Shown in pieces: positions 14,036 through 19,599 of a DNA stretch of 19,599 nt. The DNA comes from Chitinophagaceae bacterium (GTDB lineage Bacteria > Bacteroidota > Bacteroidia > Chitinophagales > Chitinophagaceae). Position 1 is the first letter of the stretch. Each line of letters begins with the position of its first letter. The stretch covers positions 1 through 19,599 of the forward strand of contig JALOMC010000012.1 of NCBI GenBank assembly GCA_025455665.1, read 5' to 3'. The notes under the pieces were generated by a model that saw only the letters and a program-made list of their open reading frames with translations, had not been told where the DNA came from and did no database searches. The translations under genes were made by a program, and so were the position numbers.

Positions 14036-16540
14036 TTATAGCTGATTTTGATCCAGCAGCATCACAGGCAGGTTGCCGCGTTCTTTGGTGAGTAATTTGC
14101 TGAGGTCTTTTGCAACCGGGATGCTTCCGCTAAGCGGTGTGTATGGTATAAACTTGTTTCCATCGAACCACTGTAGCGCTTTGCTCTGCGGATCAATGCA
14201 TACCAGGTGCACCCACTGGCGGTGAAACCACTCCCAGGTCTGTTCGTCGCGACCTATTACTTGCAGCACGGTAGCGGCGTCTCGCTCTACTACTACCAGT
14301 AAGCGTAGCGGCTCGTGTACCTCTACCATTTGCGCAGGAAGGCCCGGTCGCAGGTCGCCATCTATGCCGTTGGCTACACCAAACAGGCCCATCACATTGT
14401 GGGGCAGCTTGGTACCGGCGCCCAGTTTTTGATTATCGGTATGACTGAAATAGTATTCCAGATTGATACCGCCGGCTACAGGTGCTACTGCCTTCAGTAT
14501 GTTGTATAAATAATCGCCCTGCGGATCTACCTGATAGTCATATGAATTGAGGAAAGAACGCCTATCAAGAAAGATGCTGCGGGTAAGCTGGCGCCTACCA
14601 ACAATGGCAATAGCATTGGTAGCATGGTTGAGCTCGGGCCTAGGCTCGAAGAGAGACACCGAGCGGCGCTTTACCTGGGCATGAATGCGATTGGGCAGCT
14701 GTTGCAGTTTGATGGATTCGAACCGGCGGGCTCGTTCCACGGCATTCAACTGCAAAGCTTTTGCAAATACTTCGCCGTGCAGCTTGTGGTGTTGGGTCAA
14801 CCCGGCGGGCAGATCTGCCTCATCATAAAATAGTATTTCATCTCGGGTTGTATCGTGCAGTGCTCCTATAAAGTGAGTGGCCGGTGGAATATTGATGCCC
14901 CTTGTAAGTAGTAATTTCCTTACGGTCTGGTGATTGGCCATGTGGGCAAATACCCGTGCATTTACCGATCCGGGACGGCCGCTGCAGGCGCCACAGTCAT
15001 AGGCGGCATAGTGTGGGTTATTGGCGCTGCTGGCACCATGCCCTACTATGTAAATGAGCGGTGCAAAGTGCTGTACTAAACCGATGCTCTTAAGCACAGC
15101 CTCTACGCGGTCGGCCATTTCGCCGATAGTAAAGCCCACCTGTAGGTTGTCCAGTTGCTTTCCATTACTTTCTATACTCAGGTGAGCGTGCTGCTGCATG
15201 TGCCTGAATGACAGTGCTGTAGCAGGGCTGACGGAGGGCCTGAAAATATTAATGAACAGTTTGAAGGCGCTCCACAGCCCAAGCGTTTGCGTAATGAGCC
15301 AGCCACTGTGAAATGAATGGGCATGCTTGCTGAAGTATGCATCTTTTTGGTGGGTGGGTCCGGCGTCGCTGGCTTCTATCAGGTGGCGCGGATGCACGGG
15401 TGCAGGGCATAGTTTTGTATTAAATTTTGCATGCGCCGGGCGATAGTAAAACTCTACGCCAAAAAAGCCCGGAGTACCGAAAGTTTCGCAGGCGGGGTCG
15501 GTGTTTTCAAGGTAGCGCCTTAGGCTGCACTCCCGGTCATCCATGCACAACAGGGCTTGAAAGCTGCGGTCGGGCATGTTGTGTGCAGCGGGCTTTTCTT
15601 GCTGTAGGCCGGCCAATACCTGATCGTAAAAGCTCCACTCAAAGGCTTCTTGCCACATGAAAAGAACTTCATCGAGTGTCGATGCCTCTACTGGATCAAA
15701 AAGAGCTGTGGGAGGTTGCTGAAGGCGCTGACTCAGCGGAGGCCATTGGGCACCAAATAACTCATCCAGCGCATCAATTTCTAATAGCAATTCAAATCGA
15801 ATCAGCTCTTCTAGGCTGATACTGCGCTGATCGAGCAATCCGGTAGGCTGCTGCGCTACTGCTGCTACCATGCCACTCCAGCCTGCATGTGCAAACTGCT
15901 GATCGAACAGGTATTGGGTAAACCACTCTTGCTGCCCCACCAGCAGCTGTAGCAAGCTGTTTATGTCGCATGGTCCATTCAATAGTAGCTGCCTGGCTCT
16001 CTTCTGGCGAAAGAAGCTGATAACGCCGTTTTTCTCTAGTAGCCGGATGGCCTTCAGAAAGCTGCATTGCTGCGCAGGAAAGCGCCAAATGGAGATGCCC
16101 TGATCGAGATAGCTACAAATGCTGCGAAATAACAAAGGGTGCACCATGGCATCGATATCGGCCTTGTAGTACCGTTTCCAGCCGGCTCGTAGCTGGCCTA
16201 TCCGCGGAGCTGCCGCAGGCTCAAACTGCTGGTTCAGCATGGCCGTTATCCACCTTTCATACTGGGCGGGTTTCCTTCGCTCTACCACCTGCCGCAATAC
16301 ATCGTGCCGTATTCGGCCATTCAGGTAGTATTGGCGATAAGTACTCAAATCCAGCAGTACACGATAGCCAAACAGATCTGATGCACGGGTGATGGCATCG
16401 GCAAAGGGAAATTCCTGAAATGAATGGAGGGTATTGTGGTGGATGAAGTCTTTTAGCGGCGCTTGTGCTGGTAAATAGTGTGCCAGCTGATGCAGGCATT
16501 CCTCTACATCAAATTGATTTTTCATCGTGTGCATACACAA
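14036..16540 (-). CDS. dabA: DabA: beta-carbonic-anhydrase-like CO2-hydrating subunit (DUF2309/UPF0753)
   Basis: An 834-residue protein (829 if ATG 16525, MKNQFDVEE, is used, which fits homologues better). N-terminal family block: YLPAQAPLKDFIHHNTLHSF at about residues 23-42. The zinc site is intact: C332 and D334 in LLCMDDRECSLRRYLE, with R336, then H501 in IVGHGASSANNPHYAAYDCG and C516. The spacing (2, 167, 15) resembles C351/D353/H524/C539 of Halothiobacillus neapolitanus DabA as I recall it. DabA is a peripheral cytoplasmic subunit that hydrates CO2 to bicarbonate only when coupled to DabB. It is followed by dabB with a 2-base gap. The closest upstream gene is a small exported protein 214 bases away, behind a strong promoter. 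Confidence 0.95.
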   Translation of the reverse strand: MCMHTMKNQFDVEECLHQLAHYLPAQAPLKDFIHHNTLHSFQEFPFADAITRASDLFGYRVLLDLSTYRQYYLNGRIRHDVLRQVVERRKPAQYERWITAMLNQQFEPAAAPRIGQLRAGWKRYYKADIDAMVHPLLFRSICSYLDQGISIWRFPAQQCSFLKAIRLLEKNGVISFFRQKRARQLLLNGPCDINSLLQLLVGQQEWFTQYLFDQQFAHAGWSGMVAAVAQQPTGLLDQRSISLEELIRFELLLEIDALDELFGAQWPPLSQRLQQPPTALFDPVEASTLDEVLFMWQEAFEWSFYDQVLAGLQQEKPAAHNMPDRSFQALLCMDDRECSLRRYLENTDPACETFGTPGFFGVEFYYRPAHAKFNTKLCPAPVHPRHLIEASDAGPTHQKDAYFSKHAHSFHSGWLITQTLGLWSAFKLFINIFRPSVSPATALSFRHMQQHAHLSIESNGKQLDNLQVGFTIGEMADRVEAVLKSIGLVQHFAPLIYIVGHGASSANNPHYAAYDCGACSGRPGSVNARVFAHMANHQTVRKLLLTRGINIPPATHFIGALHDTTRDEILFYDEADLPAGLTQHHKLHGEVFAKALQLNAVERARRFESIKLQQLPNRIHAQVKRRSVSLFEPRPELNHATNAIAIVGRRQLTRSIFLDRRSFLNSYDYQVDPQGDYLYNILKAVAPVAGGINLEYYFSHTDNQKLGAGTKLPHNVMGLFGVANGIDGDLRPGLPAQMVEVHEPLRLLVVVERDAATVLQVIGRDEQTWEWFHRQWVHLVCIDPQSKALQWFDGNKFIPYTPLSGSIPVAKDLSKLLTKERGNLPVMLLDQNQL

Positions 16541-16682
16541 TGGAGTTTGTTGGTGGAAATAGAAAGGTGGATGGAAAAACAGCTGAGGCGAACCTTAGTG
16601 CCAATGAAAACAGCAGGGCCCGGCTGCGATTGAAATGTCAGCTAAATCCTGGCAGAAGGCTAAAAGGCATGATGATAACCTG

Positions 16683-16715
16683 CCCGGCCGGGTATACAGC
16701 ACTTCAGTAGTGCTG
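16683..16715 (-). other. Hairpin and palindrome in the leader before dabA
   Basis: The 214-base gap between the small exported protein gene and dabA holds a perfect inverted repeat CAGCACT-(5 bases)-AGTGCTG (16697-16715) and next to it the palindrome CCCGGCCGGG (16683-16692). Neither has a following T run on the minus strand, so it is not an ordinary terminator. It could be an mRNA-processing, attenuation or protein-binding element. The rest of the gap shows nothing recognisable. Confidence 0.4.
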
Positions 16716-16754
16716 ACCCCTTAGGCAACAGCCTCTGCGAAATAGCAGGTGGTA

Positions 16755-17108
16755 TTAAATGAGCAGTCCGCGATGCTGCTGCAGCAGTGATGCCGAGCAT
16801 GCTGGCAATGGCAGAACGCCGTCAGCCGGAACCGGTTCGGCTGCGTGTACGTTGCACAAGGCAGTTTGCCAATAATAAGTAAAAGCACATAAGTACTGTG
16901 AGGCAACGGCTCTTGGCAAACAGTCTTTTTCCTGTACTTGCTCTTCTTCTTCCGTCTCCGCTACCGTTGCATCGGCCCACCACCAATTGGGTGCGGGAAC
17001 CTTCTTGCATACCAGGTGCGATGAGGAGGGGGCACCAGTACCAATGTTGACCATGCTTAGCTGCAAAGTCAACACCGTCAGGAACCATAAGAGCACCAGT
17101 TTTCGCAT
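16755..17108 (-). CDS. Small Cys-rich exported protein at the head of the dab operon
   Basis: A 117-residue ORF not recognised as any family. The N-terminus MRKLVLLWFLTVLTLQLSMV is a good Sec signal. The mature part has an aromatic patch (NWWWAD, 41-46), an acidic run (ETEEEE, 51-56) and five cysteines (C34, C63, C74, C85, C104), with a hydrophobic CAFTYYWQTALC between two of them. It is supported by a nearly ideal promoter ending about 22 bases before the ATG, and its start is the first ATG after it. It could be a periplasmic metal- or redox-related accessory of the carbon system, but that is a guess; it might also be a leader ORF with no lasting product. Confidence 0.5.
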   Translation of the reverse strand: MRKLVLLWFLTVLTLQLSMVNIGTGAPSSSHLVCKKVPAPNWWWADATVAETEEEEQVQEKDCLPRAVASQYLCAFTYYWQTALCNVHAAEPVPADGVLPLPACSASLLQQHRGLLI

Positions 17109-17130
17109 TGAGGGAAGCGGATGAGAAGCA

Positions 17131-17159
17131 CAAATATAACCAAATGGAATATTTACAAA
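17131..17159 (-). promoter_or_regulatory. Promoter of the dab operon
   Basis: On the reverse strand, TTTG (17159-17156), 17 bases, then TATATTTG (17138-17131), an exact TAnnTTTG -7 box. This is the best promoter match in the window. The start would lie near 17124, about 16 bases before the ATG at 17108, so it drives the exported-protein ORF and probably dabA-dabB-sulP-porin, separately from the carbonic anhydrase. Confidence 0.75.
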
Positions 17160-17227
17160 TCACCTGCTACGCTTTTGCGAGGATTTTTTTTAGAAGTTTT
17201 TACAATAGGTTCAATTGGTGGCCTTCA

Positions 17228-17950
17228 TCATCGTATATCTAATAGTTCCATGCGGCCGCTATCCAGGTCGTAGTAAGCAGCAGCTATCTGTAAGGTCCCG
17301 CTTTTTACGCCTTCTTTGATCAGTGGGCTATTGGTCAGTATGTATCGCACCTGGTGTAGAATGTTGGCCCGCACACAGTGTTCAAGTCGCTGTGGATCGG
17401 TAATGGAAACTTCCTCTATTTCAGGTTCTTGTTGCAGGCTATCAATGAGTGTTTTGATGTGACCATGGGCTTCACCTCCCTCTACCAGCGCCTTAATAGC
17501 CCCACATCTTTCGTGCCCCATCACCATAATCAGGTGTACCTGCAGGTGCTCCACAGCGTATTCAATACTCCCTAACTCTAATTCGCCAAGCATATTGCCT
17601 GCCGTGCGAATCACAAATAAGTCGCCAATGCCTTTGTCTAATACCAGCTCGGGCGAAACCCGGCTATCAGCGCAGGCCACTACCACTGCCGTAGGGTGCT
17701 GCTCTTTAGAAACCGCATGCATGTATTGTCGGCTGCTATGCGGGTGGATAGCTGTACCCGATGCAAAACGCCGGTTACCCATCATGATTGATTGCAACAA
17801 GCCGGTGTGCTGGCGGCGTGCTGTTTGTACGCTGATGTACACCTGCCATACAAGCAAGGGAAACACCAGCGTGAATAACAGAAATACAACGGTGCGTACA
17901 CCCAGCAGGCGCAGCCAGCTTTTGGCGCTATGTTTTCTTGTTTTCGGCAT
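17228..17950 (-). CDS. Membrane-anchored beta-carbonic anhydrase
   Basis: A 240-residue beta-class carbonic anhydrase (reversible CO2 + H2O to bicarbonate + H+). Zinc ligands and the Asp-Arg dyad are all present: C93, D95 and R97 in ACADSRVSPE, and H146 and C149 in MGHERCGAI. Unlike typical cytosolic forms, it has an N-terminal basic segment (MPKTRKHSAKSWLRLLGVR) and a strong single span at about residues 20-39 (TVVFLLFTLVFPLLVWQVYI). The positive-inside rule predicts the catalytic domain on the periplasmic side, held to the inner membrane. It ends about 69 bases before the dab promoter, on the same strand, and is divergent from the cystathionine synthase gene. Confidence 0.93.
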   Translation of the reverse strand: MPKTRKHSAKSWLRLLGVRTVVFLLFTLVFPLLVWQVYISVQTARRQHTGLLQSIMMGNRRFASGTAIHPHSSRQYMHAVSKEQHPTAVVVACADSRVSPELVLDKGIGDLFVIRTAGNMLGELELGSIEYAVEHLQVHLIMVMGHERCGAIKALVEGGEAHGHIKTLIDSLQQEPEIEEVSITDPQRLEHCVRANILHQVRYILTNSPLIKEGVKSGTLQIAAAYYDLDSGRMELLDIR

Positions 17951-17961
17951 ATGGCCACTAA

Positions 17962-17988
17962 TAAACCTAAGGCACGAAGTTGATCAAA
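17962..17988 (-). promoter_or_regulatory. Weak candidate promoter for the carbonic anhydrase
   Basis: On the reverse strand, TTTG (17988-17985), 15 bases, then TAGGTTTA (17969-17962), one mismatch from TAnnTTTG. It would place the start only a few bases before ATG 17950. Spacing and mismatch make this tentative. Confidence 0.3.
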
Positions 17989-17995
17989 CTGCTGC

Positions 17996-18007
17996 CATAG
18001 ATCTATG
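17996..18007. promoter_or_regulatory. 12-bp perfect palindrome between divergent genes
   Basis: CATAGATCTATG is a complete 12-base palindrome in the 124-base divergent region between the carbonic anhydrase and cystathionine synthase genes. It lies just upstream of the carbonic anhydrase candidate promoter and about 40 bases before the other -7 box. It could be an operator for a dimeric regulator, or chance. Confidence 0.3.
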
Positions 18008-18045
18008 AGCACGGTCAGCAAAAGCCGCTGTGGACTGAAAAGAAC

Positions 18046-18053
18046 CATATTTG
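18046..18053 (+). promoter_or_regulatory. Candidate -7 box for the cystathionine synthase gene
   Basis: CATATTTG is one mismatch from TAnnTTTG, followed by CA as is common. It would start transcription near 18060, before ATG 18075, which argues against the in-frame TTG at 18051 as translation start. No clear -33 TTTG is seen. Confidence 0.4.
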
Positions 18054-18074
18054 CAACCGAAAAAAGTGAATGCC

Positions 18075-19214
18075 ATGAAGCTTGCTACCAAAATGATTCA
18101 TGCCGGCGCCGAACCCGACCCCAGCACCGGCGCCATTATGACGCCTATTTACCAAACCAGCACGTTTGTGCAGGCCGCTCCTGGCGACCACAAAGGTTTT
18201 GAATACGCCCGTAGCCAAAACCCCACGCGGTTTGCGCTGGAGGCTGCCTACGCCGAAATTGAAAATGGCCGGTTTGGCCTGGCTTTTAGCAGTGGGGTGG
18301 CCGCTACCGACGCAGTAATAAAGCTGCTGCAGCCTGGCGATGAGGTGGTGTGTGCCAATGATATGTATGGGGGCACCTATCGGCTGTTCACCAAGGTGTT
18401 TGAAAAGTTCGGCATCCGCTTTCACTACGTAAACATGCAGGATGTGGCCAATGTGCAGGCCGCCATGAGTGAGCGTACCCGCCTGATATGGACCGAAACG
18501 CCGACCAACCCCCTCATGAACATTACCGACATAGCAGCTGTAGCCACTATTGCCCGCCAGGCGGGGGCCCTTTTGTGCGTCGACAATACGTTCGCTTCGC
18601 CCTACTTACAAAATCCGCTGGACCTGGGCGCCGACATCGTGATGCACAGCGCTACCAAATACCTGGGTGGTCATAGCGATGTGATACAAGGTTGCCTGGT
18701 GATGAACAGCCAGGAACTGCGTGACCAACTTTATTTTATACAAAAGAGCTGCGGGGCTGTACCTGGCCCCATGGACTGCTTTTTGGTGCTGCGTGGTATT
18801 AAAACCCTTCATGTGCGCATGCAGCGCCACTGCGAAAATGGTGCGCAGGTAGCGCACTGGCTGCGGCAGCACCCGGCAGTGGCCCGTGTGTACTGGCCGG
18901 GATTTACCGATCATCCTAATCATGACATTGCCCAACGCCAAATGCGTGGTTTTGGCGGCATGATCAGTTTTGAGCTGAAGAATGACAGCGTAGAGGAGGC
19001 CCGCCGTGTACTCAGCAGCACCCGGGTGTTTTCGCTGGCCGAAAGCCTGGGGGGCGTGGAAAGCCTGATTAACCACCCGGCCAGCATGACCCATGCCTCC
19101 ATACCCCGCGAAGAGCGAATCAAGAATGGCCTGAGCGACTCGCTGATACGCCTGAGCGTGGGTATAGAAGACGCCGACGACCTGATAGCCGACCTGGCGC
19201 AGGCGATCGGTTGA
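18075..19214 (+). CDS. Cystathionine gamma-synthase / gamma-lyase family PLP enzyme
   Basis: A 379-residue cytoplasmic PLP-dependent Cys/Met metabolism enzyme. Visible marks are Y44-A-R46 in GFEYARSQNPTR (phosphate binding from the neighbouring subunit), the SSGVAATDA loop near 72, D170 in VDNTFASPYLQNP, the Schiff-base lysine K195 in HSATKYLGGHSDV, and the C-terminal ESLGGVESLINHPASMTHA block. That block fits gamma-type enzymes (synthase making cystathionine from an activated homoserine and cysteine, or gamma-lyase) better than beta-lyase. Synthase versus lyase cannot be decided here. No other methionine gene is adjacent. It is divergent from the carbonic anhydrase gene. Confidence 0.92.
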   Translation: MKLATKMIHAGAEPDPSTGAIMTPIYQTSTFVQAAPGDHKGFEYARSQNPTRFALEAAYAEIENGRFGLAFSSGVAATDAVIKLLQPGDEVVCANDMYGGTYRLFTKVFEKFGIRFHYVNMQDVANVQAAMSERTRLIWTETPTNPLMNITDIAAVATIARQAGALLCVDNTFASPYLQNPLDLGADIVMHSATKYLGGHSDVIQGCLVMNSQELRDQLYFIQKSCGAVPGPMDCFLVLRGIKTLHVRMQRHCENGAQVAHWLRQHPAVARVYWPGFTDHPNHDIAQRQMRGFGGMISFELKNDSVEEARRVLSSTRVFSLAESLGGVESLINHPASMTHASIPREERIKNGLSDSLIRLSVGIEDADDLIADLAQAIG

Positions 19215-19247
19215 TGAGGGTGCCTCCCCTCAATTGTTCAGTTTTTT
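19215..19247 (+). terminator. Weak possible terminator after the cystathionine synthase gene
   Basis: Directly after the stop, stem TGAGGG / CCCTCA with a 6-base loop (19215-19232) is followed, after nine bases, by six T (19242-19247). The distance of the T run from the stem makes it a poor intrinsic terminator; read-through into the next gene is plausible. Confidence 0.3.
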
Positions 19248-19268
19248 CATACAACTATACCCTGCATT

Positions 19269-19535
19269 ATGCTTGAAACCATCATCAACGTCATCGGTTG
19301 GATTGCCTCAGTCCTCATTGTGGGGGCTTACTTCCTCAACATCCGTGGTAAGTTGTCGGCGCAGTCCAAATGGTACATATTGGCAAACCTGATAGGCGGC
19401 CTGTTCTTCATTGTCAATACCATTTATCTCAAAGCCTATCCTTCGGCCTTGGTCAATGTCATTTGGGTGATTATCGCCATCGCCTCGCTGCTGCAGCCAA
19501 ATAAGCGGCCTGCCGAGGCATCCTCTAAGCGCTAG
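19269..19535 (+). CDS. CBU_0592-type small membrane protein
   Basis: An 88-residue protein with three predicted membrane spans: about residues 5-24 (IINVIGWIASVLIVGAYFLN), 36-54 (YILANLIGGLFFIVNTIYL) and 59-78 (ALVNVIWVIIAIASLL), and a short hydrophilic tail. The pattern G-x-x-G-A-Y-F-L-N...S...Y...N-L-x-G-x-x-x...Y....P......W..IA matches the CBU_0592-like family of uncharacterised bacterial membrane proteins. It starts 54 bases after the cystathionine synthase gene on the same strand, possibly co-transcribed. The remaining 64 bases to the window edge show nothing recognisable. Confidence 0.8.
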   Translation: MLETIINVIGWIASVLIVGAYFLNIRGKLSAQSKWYILANLIGGLFFIVNTIYLKAYPSALVNVIWVIIAIASLLQPNKRPAEASSKR

Positions 19536-19599
19536 CGCAAAGCGTTTCGCAAAACAGGTGACTATTAATAGCAAGGAGAGCAATAGAAGGCTCCGGTGA

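Noticed and set aside
16465..16710. 81-residue + strand ORF over the dabA start and leader
   Set aside because: It overlaps the dabA start antisense, has no signal or domain, and no promoter was found for it.
18051..18074. TTG start for the cystathionine synthase
   Set aside because: TTG overlaps the candidate -7 box; ATG 18075 gives the normal family N-terminus MKLATKMIHAG.

Overview
The window looks like a chromosomal segment from a Bacteroidota bacterium, most likely Chitinophagaceae or a relative. The reasons are: several upstream regions carry the Bacteroidota-type -7 box TAnnTTTG with a TTTG-type -33 box; there are LVIVD-repeat lipoproteins and a DUF2911 protein; and the TatC, RpiB and YdiJ-like oxidase sequences have Bacteroidota features. 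No rRNA, tRNA, transposase, integrase or CRISPR array was seen. Gene density is high and no gene-free gap exceeds about 215 bases.

Layout. (1) 1-2380 (-): most of a large FAD/[4Fe-4S] oxidase, cut by the left edge, with a 7/8-base tandem repeat translated in frame in its linker. (2) 2432-4098 (+): tatC, a small membrane protein and rpiB, probably one transcript. (3) 4095-6374 (-): a 30-residue single-pass membrane peptide, two lipoproteins that look like the separated halves of one LVIVD protein, and an outer-membrane barrel, spaced like an operon. (4) 6477-8414 (-): a TPR protein, and an acetyl-CoA hydrolase / CoA-transferase with a clear terminator. (5) 8485-9042 (+): a secreted DUF2911 protein, divergent from the CoA-transferase. 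(6) 9144-17950 (-): the inorganic carbon island. (7) 18075-19535 (+): a cystathionine gamma-synthase/lyase and a small CBU_0592-type membrane protein.

The main point of interest is region 6. In transcription order it encodes a membrane-anchored beta-carbonic anhydrase, a small Cys-rich exported protein directly behind a very good promoter, DabA (beta-CA-like, with ligands C332/D334/H501/C516), DabB (an NuoL/ND5-type proton channel subunit), a SulP/STAS anion transporter and an outer-membrane porin, closed by a terminator at 9067-9095. DabA and DabB are the known energy-coupled CO2-hydrating pair of the DAC system. SulP members include bicarbonate transporters. The porin could provide outer-membrane passage, and the anchored anhydrase is predicted to face the periplasm. 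Together they suggest a cell-envelope-spanning CO2/bicarbonate capture system. No RuBisCO or carboxysome gene lies in the window, so a role in feeding carboxylases or in pH homeostasis is more likely than autotrophy. That assignment is inference from context.
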